In this document: in pieces, positions 22,247-33,285 of the stretch
Position numbering within the stretch: the first letter of the stretch is position 1
How the letters are laid out: each line of letters opens with the position of its first letter
Assembly (NCBI RefSeq): GCF_023159225.1
Contig: NC_063168.1
Span: forward strand, 49,059,776 to 49,123,775
Origin: Perognathus longimembris pacificus
Taxonomy: Eukaryota; Chordata; Mammalia; Rodentia; Heteromyidae
DNA: 64,000 nucleotides
Reading direction: 5' to 3'
The notes under the pieces: model-generated
The model's database searches: none
What the model was told of the DNA's origin: nothing
The model's input: only the letters and a program-made list of their open reading frames with translations
Translations under genes and position numbers: made by a program

Positions 22247-22493
22247 CTGTTATTTCTTTTGCTTGCTCTCTTTCTCTCTCTCTCTCTCTCTCAGAGGATG
22301 TAGGAATCCAGGGCAGTCTCAGCTCAGAGCTGCCAGCAAGACCCAGGAGGGAGGAGGGAAAGAGGAAGGGCAAGGAGGAGGTGGGGAGGGGCCAGGGCCT
22401 GCAGGCTGCCCAGGCCCAGCCCTGCAGGAAGAAGGCCAGAGCGGCTAAGTTCCGCACCTCTCCTTCCAACCTCTCCTGACTATAGGCGGGACA

Positions 22494-22980
22494 GTGCATG
22501 CGTGTTCCTCAGGCTGTGTGTACAGCGGGTTGTCTCTGGAGGGGGTGTCTGTGTGGGAGGCGTGTTTGTGTGTGTCTGTGTCCTTGAATGATGGTGCATC
22601 GATGTTTGTGGGCGTTGAGGGCTCTGAATGTGTCCGGGGCGGGCGGGGGGGGGGGGAGGTTAGTGGATGCTCTGTTTATGTCCATAAATATCCATCTGTG
22701 TGAGGTGTCTGTGGTGTGTCTGTGATGAAGGGAGGGTCTGTGAAGAGGTGTGTGTGGATCTGTGTGGTGTGATGGGGGGTGGGTGCCGTATGGTAGATTA
22801 TGTGGAGCACAGGGAGTGGAGGACTGTGGGTGTTCCTGTGTGTTTGGGTGTGGGTGTGGGTATACGTAAAGGCTGAGTGTGTTCAGGTGCATGTGTGTGA
22901 GTTTACGTGTTTGTGGGTGTCTGTGGTTTGGGTGTGGCTGCCCTTGTGGGGGTAGGTGTGTGGGTCCAGGGGTGTAAGGA
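22494..22980. repeat. GT-rich degenerate low-complexity block
   Basis: Almost 490 bp of interrupted TGTG, GGTGT and GGGTGT units on the plus strand, without a fixed period. It contains a G-run near 22645-22660. Confidence 0.8.
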
Positions 22981-23300
22981 GCTGAAGCCCAGCTGTGTGT
23001 TTGGGTCTGGAGGAGTCTGTAGTTGCAGAAGGGGTGACTATTTGTTGGGGTGGGGGACTGTATTACTAATGCCTACAGAGGAAAAGCAGTCCTTCTTAGA
23101 GGCCTTTTTCAAGTTAAAAAAACTGCTTTCAAAGCCAGGAAGTGACTGCCAGCCTGCCATCCACTTCCTGCTGAGTGGGAGGGTGGCCTGTGGGGACCCA
23201 GACCCACCTCCAGTGCGGGCACACCTGCCGCTGAGGACAGGCCTCCTGCCTCCCGGGCCCCTCGCTGGCCAGGGACATTTTTAGAAACAATCCATTCCCT

Positions 23301-23318
23301 GGGGGGGGGGGGGGGGGG
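23301..23318 (+). repeat. poly-G tract (18 bp)
   Basis: Eighteen consecutive G followed by CGGGG; the longest homopurine monotract in the window. Confidence 0.92.
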
Positions 23319-23795
23319 CGGGGCCGCTTATTTTCATCTGGGCAGAAATAGCAGTTGTCAGATTGGCGACCTGGTGCCAGGAGAGGCAGTTCTGAAATAG
23401 GAAAGATATTAAGGACTCGAGACAGACAAGAAAACTCCTGAGCTCACCAAAACCAAGTTTAAAATATTTCTCTAAAAATAAGCTTTGTTTTCCTTGTGGA
23501 TTCCTCTGGCAATCAGGCCCTGGTGTCAGGGTGCTTAGCTGCTCTGGGAAGCCAGGCGGAATTTTTTTTTTTTAAGTGAGTGTTTTCCAGCTGTGGCCTT
23601 GGAAAGTTCTCTGTTTTCCATTTATTAAACTCCTAGTTTCCGGCTAATTAAAATTATTTTCAAATAAAATTCTGTGGCCCAGCCGTATTTGGTGAGACAT
23701 AGAATTCCCATTGACCCTTTTGCAGGAAGCTGGGCCGGCTCTGGGGTGGCGTGTGTCCCCTCCAGGAGGCTCAGTGGCAATGTTTTTCTCCCCAT

Positions 23796-24002
23796 CAGTC
23801 ACAGAGCTTGAACTCTAGGGCTGGGCTCTGTCCCTGAGCTCTTCAGCTCAAGGCTAGTGCTCTACCACTTTGAGCCACAGCACCACTTCCAGTTTGCTGG
23901 TGGTTAATTGGAGATTAGAGTCTCACAGACTTTCCTGCCCAGGCTGACTTTGAATCTCCATCCTCAGATCTCAGCCTAGAATTCCAAGCATGAGTGAGCC
24001 CG
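23796..24002 (-). mobile_element. family B SINE, antisense
   Basis: 'gagcttgaactctagggctg', 'gctctaccactttgagccac' and 'ggttaattggagattagagt' are retained. The B1-like end is shortened. Confidence 0.85.
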
Positions 24003-24433
24003 AAGCATGGGTATTGGTGAACACACAGCTCAGTGGTACTTTTCTAGGGAAGTGGAGCTGGGCCTCTGAAATGCAGGCCCAGGGCCTTAACTAGATGCTA
24101 CCACCAGGGAGAATGCTCTAACAGTGGGCAGCCTTGGGACCGGACAGCCCTGGGGTAATTGACTCAGGGAAGCTGACTTTATGTATAAGATAATATAAAA
24201 TAAAATATATACTATTCATCTTTTTTCAAGGCTGGGGACCAACCCAGCTCAGGATCTTGTACATGCTGGACTATAGACCCCACGCTTCGGGCTCTGGGTA
24301 ATTAGGAAGCTATTAGACCCATCCCCAGATCTCTTCAGCCTCCACTAATACCTGAGCTGAGGGTGGAGCAGGCAGGGATTAGAAATTGACTATGTGCGAC
24401 TGCACGATGCTGTTAATGTACATGACCTAGCTG

Positions 24434-24435
<2 letters not shown>

Positions 24436-24487
<52 letters not shown>
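24436..24487. repeat. (TG)n microsatellite at a SINE tail
   Basis: About 26 TG units, directly joined to the tail side of the antisense family B SINE that follows. Confidence 0.97.
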
Positions 24488-24492
<5 letters not shown>

Positions 24493-24706
24493 AGCTTGAA
24501 TTCAGGGCCTGGGCACTCTCCTAACTTTTTTGCTCAAGGCTGGCACTCTATACTCTTGAACCACAACTTCATGTGCAGCTTTTTTGGTGATTTATTGGAG
24601 ATAAGAGGCTCAGACTTCTCTGCCAAGCTGGCCTCAGATCACCATCCTCAGATCTCAGCCTCCTGAGTAGCTAAGATTACAAGTGTGAGCCGCTGGCACT
24701 GGGCTG
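24488..24706 (-). mobile_element. family B SINE, antisense
   Basis: 'ttgaattcagggcctgggca' ... 'cctgagtagctaagattaca' ... 'gtgagccgctggcactggg'. Confidence 0.87.
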
Positions 24707-24769
24707 TACCATTCTGTTTTCAAAGTGACCTATCTCCTTTTTCTTTGGGGGTAGGGGGTAGGGAGCAGG

Positions 24770-24850
24770 GGATGGTGATGTTAGAGATCCAGTTTAGGGC
24801 CTTGCATTTGCTGGGAAAGTGCTGGACCACTGAGTTGCATCCCCAGCCCA
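24770..24850 (-). mobile_element. ID-like SINE, antisense
   Basis: 'agagatccagtttagggcct' and 'gaccactgagttgcatcccc' are the complement of a worn ID element. Confidence 0.65.
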
Positions 24851-24931
24851 CCTGTGGGGATTTTATCATCCTATGCTAATGTCTGTCTCCCTTGTTCACC
24901 ATGTTTCATGAAAACTCTTTTTTTTTCTTAA

Positions 24932-25325
24932 GTGTGCATTCCTTCATAATAGCCAAAGTAGAAACAGCACAAATGTCATCAATTGACTGATGAGCAGACA
25001 TGTTCTGTGTATAGAATCATGGGATGGCTGCCCAGGCCACAGCATGGGAATACCACACCAAGGGAGCCACCCCAGCCGCAAAGACCACACACTGTGCGGT
25101 TCTGCTCAGTGAGGCCAGACAGCAGTCCCTGGAGACAGAAGCAGACCAGCCCTGGCCAGAGCCGAGGGGGGAGAATGGGAATGGCTGCGCTCTCTCCTTT
25201 TGGATGGGAAATGCTTTGGAGACAGGCGGCAGCGATGTGGCACACTCTCGTGACTGTACCAATGTGTGTCCCTTAGCACACTTTCATTGGATGGATCTGA
25301 TGTTATATGAATTCTGTATATATAT
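24932..25325 (+). mobile_element. L1M-type 3' fragment
   Basis: 'ttcataatagccaaagtaga', 'aatgtcatcaattgactgat' and, later, 'cattggatggatctgatgtt' and 'atatgaattctgtatatata' follow the end of an old L1 in sense orientation. The middle is diverged. Confidence 0.65.
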
Positions 25326-25328
25326 ATA

Positions 25329-25590
25329 TCAGTCCTGGGGCTTGCATTCAAGACCTGGGCTCTGGTCCTTGACCTTTTTGCTTACCACTAGCACTCTACC
25401 ACTTGAGCCACAGCTCCACTTCTGGCATGTTTTTTTTGTTTTGTTTTGTTTTGTTTGTGGGGTGGGGTTGGTAGTTTAGTAGAGATAAGAGCCACACAGA
25501 CTTTCCTGCCACAGCTGGCTTTGAACTGTGATCCTCAAATCTCAGTTTCCTGAGTAGCTAGGATTACAAAGAAGAGTCACACACCCGGCT
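25329..25590 (-). mobile_element. family B SINE, antisense
   Basis: 'cagtcctggggcttgcattc' ... 'ctaccacttgagccacagct' ... 'cctgagtagctaggattaca'. A (TTTTG)n run sits between the halves. Confidence 0.87.
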
Positions 25591-25999
25591 TTGTCCCCAC
25601 TTCTTCACAGGCTGAAATGCAGGCTGCATTTCTTTTGTCAAAGAAGCCCCTGACCAATGGCAAGCAGCAGCTGGCACAGAGGCCTTGTGGGGGCATGGTT
25701 CCAGAGAGAGAGGGGGAACGGGGCTGGGGCCCCAGAGCTGGAGAACCGCGAGCGCAGTGGTGAGGATGGTCCGCGCTGGCCACTCAGCCCCCAAGAGATC
25801 TCTTGTCTGACCTCTACTTTCCTTGCCCTCACCAAAGACCCCATAGGAGAGAAGCATATATTTAGGTCAGTGGTTTATATATTGTCCTGTTCTTACACTG
25901 TCCTTTGACCTTCTCTACATATTTTAGTTAAACATTTTAAATGAAGCTTCTCATCTTCAATTTTTTTTTCTTCAAGCTGCTATAGTTATTCACACTACA

Positions 26000-26095
26000 T
26001 AGCCAAAGTCCAAAGATCATGGAAGCTCAGGAGTTGAGGGCCAGCCCAGGCAACATGACAAGACCTTGGCTCAGAAATAGATAGATGAGATATAC
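26000..26095 (+). mobile_element. B1/7SL-like remnant
   Basis: 'agttgagggccagcccaggc' and 'aacatgacaagaccttggct' are B1-like; the 5' part is missing. Confidence 0.55.
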
Positions 26096-26143
26096 ATAGA
26101 CAGAGGAACAAGTAATTTCCCTAAACTGCACCCCCAGACAACA

Positions 26144-26218
26144 CCTCCTTCTTTCTTTCTTCCTTTCTTTCTTCCTTTCTTCCTTACTTTCTTCCTTTCT
26201 TCCTTCCTTCCTTCCTTC

Positions 26219-26301
<83 letters not shown>
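26144..26301. repeat. (CTTT)n/(CTTC)n tract at a SINE tail
   Basis: A homopyrimidine run of about 155 bp, mixed CTTT/CCTT then pure CTTT, joined to the tail side of the antisense family B SINE at 26302. 'cagacaacacctc' before it and 'cagtcaacatctt' after the SINE may be an aged duplication. Confidence 0.95.
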
Positions 26302-26529
26302 TTGCTAGTCATGGGTTTGAACTCAGGGTCTGACGCTGTCTCTGAGCTCTTTTTACTCAAGGCTAGTGCTCTACCACTTGAGCCACAGCAACACTTCTGG
26401 TTTTCTGGTGGTTTATTGGAGATGAGAGTTTCATGGACTTTCCTACCCAGGCTGGCTTTGAACCAGGATCCTCAGATCTCAGCCTCCTGAGTAGCTAAGA
26501 TTACAGGCGTGAGCCACTAGTGCCTATCT
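26302..26529 (-). mobile_element. family B SINE, antisense
   Basis: 'gggtttgaactcagggtctg' ... 'cctgagtagctaagattaca' ... 'gtgagccactagtgccta'. Confidence 0.9.
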
Positions 26530-26735
26530 CAGTCAACATCTTTGGAGCTGGCTCCTTTGAGATCTTTTACCTGAGAGCCCAAATAATCATCACTAGAGAA
26601 AGAACTGGGACTTTGGAGTTGGGTGAGAGACGTAGGGTGAGTCACCAGGGGCTGCCAGTTACTCCTCGGGTGCAGAGTTCCCAGTCTCTTAAAGCCTTGG
26701 TTTCTTCATTTGAAAAAATGGACTCATCCACTGTT

Positions 26736-26984
26736 TTTTATTGTTTTGTTTTGTTTTGCTGGTCCTGAGCTTTGTATTCTAGTCTGGGTGCCATCCCTAA
26801 GCACCTTTTGCTCAAGGGTAGTGCTCTACCACTTGAGCTACGGCACCACTTCCTGCTTTTTCTGTGATTAACTGGAGACAAGAGTCACAGGACTTTTCTT
26901 CTGGGCTGGCTTTGAACCATGATTCTCAGATCTCAGCTTTCTGAGTAGCTAGGATTACAGGTGTGAACTACCGCTGCTCGCCTG
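26736..26984 (-). mobile_element. family B SINE, antisense, with TSD
   Basis: Tail (TTTTG)n, then 'gctggtcctgagctttgtat' ... 'gagtagctaggattacaggt'. CATCCACTGTT (26725-26735) and CATCCACTATT (26985-26995) flank it. Confidence 0.88.
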
Positions 26985-27084
26985 CATCCACTATTGTTAA
27001 TCAGATGAAGAGAGGTCATGTAGGCAGAGTGCCTAGAGTGGCCAATATTCTGCAACAACTAGCAAGTGCTTTTCTTTTTTTCTG

Positions 27085-27300
27085 AGGGGGGTGGCATACT
27101 GAGGTTCCAACTCAGGACCTTATACTTGCTAGGCAGGCACTTTCCCACTTGAGCCACGCTGCTAGCTTTTTACACCCTCATTAGTTTTTGGATAGGGTCT
27201 TGTGTTTTTGCTGAGGGTTGACCTGGACTGTGGTCTTCATATCTACACCCCTGAAGTAGCTAGAATAACAGGCATACACCACTGAGCCCATCTTATTGAG
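27085..27300 (-). mobile_element. older ID + B1-like composite SINE, antisense
   Basis: 'gaggttccaactcaggacct' and 'cccacttgagccacgctgct' (ID-like), then 'gaagtagctagaataacagg' and 'catacaccactgagcccatc' (B1-like). The connecting part differs from families A and B, so it may be a separate, older family. Confidence 0.65.
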
Positions 27301-27687
27301 TTGTGATCCTAACTTTTTGCCCCAGTTGGCCTAGAACTGCATTCCTCCTGAGAGGTTACAGCTGAGCCACCTTCTGGACACTGGCTGTTATTAATTATTC
27401 TTATTTTATGATTATGCCCTCCAGGCCCACAGATCTCCTGGAAAGCCTTAAAATCTCTAATAGCTACGCTTTTCAGAACTCTGTTACATACTGCAGCTTC
27501 CCATAAGTGAACATCACCCTCCTAATAGGACTGAGGTGCTCTTCCTATTCCCATTTTCATGTGAGAAGCCGTGGCGATGGAGCTAGGGAAGGCCACAGCT
27601 GAATCCAGATGAGCCTAACCTGTTGCTGGGACATCATTCCAAGTAAGTGATATCCTGCTTCACCTATCTCCACCCACTGAGCCACTC

Positions 27688-27807
27688 AAAAAGCAGAGGT
27701 GGAGCTGGAGCTCAAAGGGCTATGGCACTAGCCTTGAGCAAAAGAGCTCAGGGGCAGTGTCAGGCCCAGAGTTCCAGCCCCACAACCCACTGACAAACGA
27801 AAACAAA
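27688..27807 (+). mobile_element. family A/B right-half fragment
   Basis: 'ggctatggcactagccttga' and 'gtgtcaggcccagagttcca' are the right half only, so its family cannot be decided. Confidence 0.7.
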
Positions 27808-27934
27808 CTCCTGGAGTTCAGAGGGGACGGGAGCTCCCACACGGAGGCTTCGCTGTGATCCCTGGGAAAAGACACAACCCAGACCAGCAGCAGCGTCAAC
27901 TGTGCCAATAGGACAATTAGGAAAGATGCTAAAT

Positions 27935-28255
27935 ACAGCTGGGCCTGATAGCATATGTCTGTAATCCCAGCTACACAGGAAGTGGAGGTTGCCTGGGCCC
28001 AAAAGGTAATAGAACCCCATCTCAACCAATAAACCATGTGCAGTGGTTTGGGTCTAGAGTTCCACCTACACAGGGGTGTGGGTTAGAGGATCATGGTCTG
28101 AGTCTAGCCCCAAGCAAAAATGTAAGCCCTTATCCAAAAAATTATCTTTAAAAAAAAACAAAAAACACCTAGGGGTGTTACTCAAGTGGTAGAACACCTG
28201 TCAAGCAAGCTGGAGGCTGAGTTCAACACTCAGTATGACCAATAAAAACAAATAA
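27935..28255 (+). mobile_element. B1-like + ID-like composite cluster
   Basis: 'gtctgtaatcccagctacac' (B1-like), a second B1-like piece around 28040-28130, an A-run, and 'ttactcaagtggtagaacac' with 'gttcaacactcagtatgacc' (ID-like). It may be one old trimeric element or adjacent insertions. Confidence 0.6.
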
Positions 28256-28496
28256 AAGATAACTAGAAAGCTCAGTAGGGATTCCCTCCAAAGCAGCTCA
28301 GTCCCTCCAGGCCAAGGGCTCAGCCCCTGAGATTCTGCACGTTCTGTCCAGTAGGCTTCTGGGGGAATGGGGAGGGAGGCGCCAAGGGTGAGCTGGCAAA
28401 CCAGCCCCCGGGTGGGGGGAGGGGGAAACCCCTGGGGCCTGCCTAGCAGCACCCTCATGGAAGGGAGGAGGCTCCTGTTAACAGTCAGGGTCCCAG

Positions 28497-28745
28497 CAGG
28501 GCACTGGTGGCTCATACAGGTAAACCTAACTACTCTGGAGTTGAAGATCTGAGGATCATGGTTCAAAGCCAAGCTAGGCAGGAAAGTCTGTGAGACTCCA
28601 ATTAAAATCCCTCAAAACAAAACAAAACAAAAAAAAAACCTAGCCATAGAGCTTTGGTTCTAGTGGCAGAGCACTAGCCCTGAGCAAAAAAAAGCTCAGG
28701 GATTGTGCATAGGCCCTGAGTTCAAACCCTAGTAATAGCATCAAG
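28497..28745 (+). mobile_element. family B SINE
   Basis: 'ctggtggctcatacaggtaa', 'ggcaggaaagtctgtgagac', then '(AAAAC)n' and the right half 'agcactagccctgagcaaaa'. Confidence 0.85.
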
Positions 28746-28847
28746 AAAGAAAGAAGAGAAAAGGAAAAGGAGCTGTGCATTGCAAGGGCTGCACCAAATC
28801 CCCAAGCCCTCGTGCCTTAGAGGCCTTGTCCTGTGCTGCTCCATTTC

Positions 28848-28848
28848 A

Positions 28849-28908
<60 letters not shown>
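28848..28908. repeat. (CA)n microsatellite
   Basis: About 28 CA units with one CC interruption at the start. Confidence 0.97.
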
Positions 28909-28911
<3 letters not shown>

Positions 28912-29563
28912 GGCACAGGACCGCCAGGCTCCTCAGGTCCTCCAGTCCCCCGGCCCGAGGCCCTGCAGACTGAAGCCACTTTGGCCTGGGCCAAAGGTCA
29001 TCGGAACTCTGCAGAGTAAATGACCTCAGGTTTGATCCCTATCCTAGGGACAGGACCCTGAGGAGCACCCAGGCAGGCTTCTCCTGGTCTGCTGTGTGCC
29101 CTGACCCCCCCCACATGCTGTGTACCACCCTCCTCTTTGAGACCATCCCTCTCTTTGAGACCTGCAGGGCTCCAGGGTTCCAGAAGCCTTTGTCCAGCAC
29201 CAGAGCCATGACCCTGCCCTGGGCCAGTGTGGACCTCACAGCCGGCTTCGTGGCCCCCGTGTGTTCTCAGAGCACCCCCTCCCATCATCCCCAGCCTGGA
29301 GCCTTGCTTCCAGCCATCTCCCCACTTCTCGGCCTCTTCAGGCTTCTCCCTGTCCCGCCACTCATGGCTGGCTCCCACTCTGAACCCCGGGGACGCCTCC
29401 GGATGCGTAGTTGGACATCCGGCCGAGTACCGTCACCCCTGTTCTCCTGCCATGCGCTTTAACAAGAATAGCTAAAGCCTATTCTCCGTGGGTATGGGTC
29501 GGTGTGGGTACAGGCCATGGAGTCAGCTAAAGTGTTTTTCTACACTTAAAAACCTTTCTGGGG

Positions 29564-29702
29564 ACTGGGCACTGGTGGCTCATCCCTAGCTACACAGGAG
29601 GCTGAGATCACAGTTCAAAGCCAGCTCTGGCAGGAAAGTCCGTGAGCCTCTTTTCTCCAAGGGACTACTAGAAAACTGGAAGTGGTGCTATGGTTCCAGG
29701 TA
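29564..29702 (+). mobile_element. family B SINE, 3'-truncated
   Basis: 'actgggcactggtggctcat' ... 'ggcaggaaagtccgtgagcc' ... 'gaagtggtgctatggttcc', then unrelated sequence, so most of the right half is absent. Confidence 0.8.
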
Positions 29703-29899
29703 CCATCTACAACACAGCACAACTTACATACTTGTCTACTTTCTGTCCCTCGGGCAGGAACCCAAGATCTAAGTGGCCATGCTTGGTGATCCTCCGGCTT
29801 CAGCCTCGTAAGTGCTGACACGACAGTCAGAAACCCAATCACACCATGCCTGGCTTTACATATTTGCCTTGAGTTTGTCTCTGTCCCAACTGCTTTGTT

Positions 29900-29976
29900 T
29901 GACGGTGCTGAGGGGAGAACGCAGTGCCTTGCACATGCTAGGGCACATGTTCTACCCTTGAGCCTCACCCCCAGCT
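29900..29976 (-). mobile_element. ID-like SINE, antisense
   Basis: 'gcagtgccttgcacatgcta' and 'cttgagcctcacccccagct'. A B1-like antisense remnant precedes it at about 29750-29870. Confidence 0.7.
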
Positions 29977-31059
29977 CCACCACTACATCGAAGAGAGCTT
30001 GGCACTTCATAGGTGCTTTACAAATGCTTGAAGGAATGGCTGAACTCTCCCTACCCCCCCCCCACCCCGTGCCAGGTGCCTACAGCATCCCCTCCCAAAC
30101 CTCTTACAGAAAAGCTTCTGGAATTGATTACACCAGCCACAAGGCAGTCATCTCCCCCCTTCCCCCGCCCCCATGGCATCACCCTCCCTCTCCCCTTTCT
30201 CCAGGCTCCGGAAGGAGCAGCCCTTGGGGCTGTGCAGGGACCCTGTGTAGCCCGACTAAGGCTTGGAACATCAACCTTTCTGTTACCCACAAGCTCTGCC
30301 CAAAGGCAGCCAGGAAGCCCAGGATTTCCTCTGGACCCCTGGGCTCTCTGCTCCGGCTTGAGCTCCACGGGAGTGGGGTGGGTAGGAGTAGGGGGTGTCT
30401 TACAGGGATGTCTCATAACCCATCCATGGGTGCCCCAGCTCCAGGAAGGTGAAGCTTTGCAGAATCAGAGACCAAGACCCTACCTGGGAGGCTTCAAGTG
30501 TGCGGTGGGTTCGAGGTCCTTCCCTGAGAATGCTGGGAGCACCAAGCTGGGGTACAGAGGGAAGGGGATAGGGAAATGGCTCTTCACCAGGGCAAACACC
30601 CAAATCAGGGAAGCTAAAAGTGATGCAGGACACAGCCGTGGCCCTCGCCCTGGGCAGGGCGGTGGGAGGTCCTGGGGGCCCAAAGTCAGGGTCTCTTCTT
30701 CCCTTTGCCCAGGTCACCACCCATCCTTTGGCTTCGTGGGTGGGAAGAGGCCTGGGTAGGAACTGGAAAGACTAGCCCCCTTAGCCGCAGTCTATTGTGC
30801 AAAGATGAAATGCCATCCAATATGTAAAACACACCTCCTGGATGCAAGGTGTGGCTAATAGCGTCGGGGCCTTTCCCCCAGCCTCTCCCTGGGGAGGAGG
30901 CCCGCTGACCTCTGGGAGGTCGGTTCCAGCCTCCACTCCATAAGGAATGTAGAGGAGCTAGAGCCCGCCTCACCCAGCCCTGGCTGTGGGGCGGGGTTTG
31001 GGGTGGGGTGAGCAGGCCCCGTGGTCCCATTTGGAAAGAGATTGCATTCCAGGGCACAG

Positions 31060-31185
31060 CCTTTGGAGCCAGACTGACTCCCTTGCATCTGGGTGTTTCT
31101 ACTTATCTGCTTGCTGTGTGACCTTGGGCAAGTTCCTCAGTCTCTCTGAGCCTCTGCTTCCTCGTCTACTTTCCCCTTGTCATTA
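31060..31185 (+). mobile_element. MIR relic
   Basis: 'gtgtgaccttgggcaagttc' and 'tctctgagcctctgcttcct' are the MIR core signature. Confidence 0.8.
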
Positions 31186-31289
31186 CTGTTTCCTGGAGAC
31201 CTAGGTGGGGGAAGCCAGCTTATCAGATCACTGTTTAAAATCTCCTTCACCAGCCAGTACTGGGGCCAAACCTGAAATCTTGTGAAAGT

Positions 31290-31512
31290 AAGGCTGCTCT
31301 GCCTTCTGCTCTCCTCCCTCTCTCTCCTTCCTTCCCTTCCTCCCTTGCCTCCTCCCTTCTCTTTCCTTCTCTCTCCCTGTCTCCTCTCTCCTCTCTCCCT
31401 CTCTCTTTTCCCTATCCCCTCTTTCTCCTCTCTCCCCTCTCTCCTCTCCCCTCTCCCCCTTCCCTATCCCCCCTCCTCTCTTGCCTATGCCCCCCTCTCC
31501 TCTCTTTCGCCT
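31290..31512. repeat. homopyrimidine CT-rich tract
   Basis: About 220 bp of nearly pure C/T on the plus strand with irregular CCTCT/CTCTC units. The purine strand could form triplex DNA. Confidence 0.85.
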
Positions 31513-31781
31513 GACTTCCTTCCCGCCTCTTTGCAGGCCTGTGATCTCTGCATTCTGATTTCTGGGCTCTAAGATGGACCAAAGATGGTGGCCGGGTGTG
31601 ATTAGGGAAGAGGCAAGTGAGCAGGTGGTTCTCAGCCTGGCTACCAAGATTTCAGGGACCCAGCCATCATCACAGGGCTGTGAAATGTGGGGCTCCATGT
31701 GGCCAGAGACCCATGGGGACTGTGTGGGTGCTGAGTGGAGGGTGTCTAGGCCTTGAAGTGGAGTTAAATGAAAGAAAAGCT

Positions 31782-31782
<1 letters not shown>

Positions 31783-31844
<62 letters not shown>
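31783..31844. repeat. (TG)n microsatellite at a SINE tail
   Basis: About 31 TG units joined to the tail side of the antisense family B SINE at 31845. Confidence 0.97.
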
Positions 31845-31847
<3 letters not shown>

Positions 31848-32056
31848 GTCCTGGAGTTTTAACCTATGGCCTGGGGCACTGTCCTTAAGCCTTTGTGCTC
31901 AAGGCTAGTGCTCTAGCACTTGAGCCATAGCTCCACTTCTAGCTTTTTGCTGATTCATTGGAAATTAGAGTCTCCTGCACTTTCTTGCCCCAGCTGGCTT
32001 TGAACTCCCACCCTCAGATCTCAGCCTCCTGAGTAACTAGGATTATAGGTGTGTGT
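31845..32056 (-). mobile_element. family B SINE, antisense
   Basis: 'ctggtcctggagttttaacc' ... 'gctctagcacttgagccata' ... 'ctgagtaactaggattatag'. Confidence 0.88.
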
Positions 32057-32085
32057 AATTATGGAGAACAAACAAAACAACAGAG

Positions 32086-32153
32086 GTAGGGCTAGAAGCT
32101 CAGTGGTAGAGCGCTTACTTAGCATAGCACAAGGACCTAGGATCCATTCCAGC
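32086..32153 (+). mobile_element. ID-like SINE with CA tail
   Basis: 'gctcagtggtagagcgctta' and 'gacctaggatccattccagc'. A (CA)n array follows at 32154-32199. Confidence 0.85.

Positions 32154-32199
<46 letters not shown>
32154..32199. repeat. (CA)n microsatellite
   Basis: About 22 CA units, in the tail position of the ID element before it. Confidence 0.97.
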
Positions 32200-32201
<2 letters not shown>

Positions 32202-32204
32202 TAG

Positions 32205-32640
32205 TAATGGTAGTAGCAATAAGATACTACCACACATCTATTAGAATGGCCCATACTGAGAGCACTAGCCACACCAAATGCTGGCTAGGACATAAAGGGA
32301 CAGGAACTCATCTATTCATTGCTGCTAGGAATGCAAAATGGCACAACTCTGGAAGCAGTGTGGCAGTTTCTCCCAAAACAAAACACATGCTTACCATCAG
32401 ATCCAGCAGCCATGCCCCTGGCCATTCAAATGAGTAGAAAACAGATCTATGCAAAAACATGTACACAAATGCTTCTAACAGCTTTATTCATAATTGCCAA
32501 AACTTGCAAGCAATCAAGATGTTCTTCAAAACAGTTTAAACAGTGGTACATCCATACAATGAGATATTATTCAATGCTAAGAAAGAAAAAAGGAAGGAAG
32601 GATGAAGCTGTGAATGGAGGAATCTTCGGTGTCTATTAGG
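32205..32640 (+). mobile_element. L1M-type 3' fragment
   Basis: 'acacatctattagaatggcc', 'gctgctaggaatgcaaaatg', 'agctttattcataattgcca' and 'catacaatgagatattattc' follow the old L1 3' end in order. No ORF remains. Confidence 0.85.
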
Positions 32641-32741
32641 AGATGAAAGCCGTCAGTCTGGAAAGACTTTGTGCTGTGTGATTCAAGCTGAGACATTCTG
32701 GAAGTCACAGGGCTATGGAAAGTTAAAAACCAGCAGGTGGA

Positions 32742-32892
32742 GGGCCAAGAGCTCTACCACTTGATGCATTCCTCTACTTTTGCCTTTCTGTCAGTTACTT
32801 GAGGATAAGTTGGATTTGTCTGCCCCATGCTGGCTTCCAACCATGAACTTCACATCTCAGTCTCCTAAGTAGCTAGGATTATAGGGCCCTGG
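32742..32892 (-). mobile_element. family B SINE fragment, antisense
   Basis: 'agctctaccacttgatgcat' and 'cctaagtagctaggattata'; diverged. Confidence 0.7.
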
Positions 32893-32921
32893 CAATAATG
32901 CTCTATCTTAAAATGGTGGGG

Positions 32922-33000
32922 GCTGCGAGTGTGATTCAAGGGATAGAGCACTATGCCTAGCATGTTGGAGGACCTGGGGTCAATCTCCAATATTTCAAAA
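32922..33000 (+). mobile_element. ID-like SINE
   Basis: 'gattcaagggatagagcact' and 'tgcctagcatgttggaggac'. Confidence 0.7.
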
Positions 33001-33035
33001 GTGGATTAATCTATTAATCAATAATGAGCTAGGAG

Positions 33036-33268
33036 TCCTAGGTAGCTCCCGCCTATAATCCTAGCTACTCAGGATTGCAGCTACTGAGGACTGCAGTTCA
33101 AAGCCAGCCCAGACAGGAAAGTCTGTGAGACTCTTATCTCCAGTTAACCACGAGAAAACCGGAAGTGGCGCTGTGGCTCAAGTGGTAGAGCATTAGCCTT
33201 GAGCTGAAGAGCTCAGGGACAGCTCCCAGGCCCAGAGTTCAAGCCCCACAACTGACAAAGTAAAATAA
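33036..33268 (+). mobile_element. family B SINE with 17-bp TSD
   Basis: Full-length sense copy. CAATAATGAGCTAGGAG is repeated without mismatch at 33019-33035 and 33269-33285, which marks a young insertion and fixes the element's ends. Confidence 0.94.
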
Positions 33269-33285
33269 CAATAATGAGCTAGGAG

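Noticed and set aside
30013..30759. 248-codon open frame in the intergenic region
   Set aside because: Low-complexity, proline-rich, no family resemblance; overlapping frames of similar length occur on both strands.
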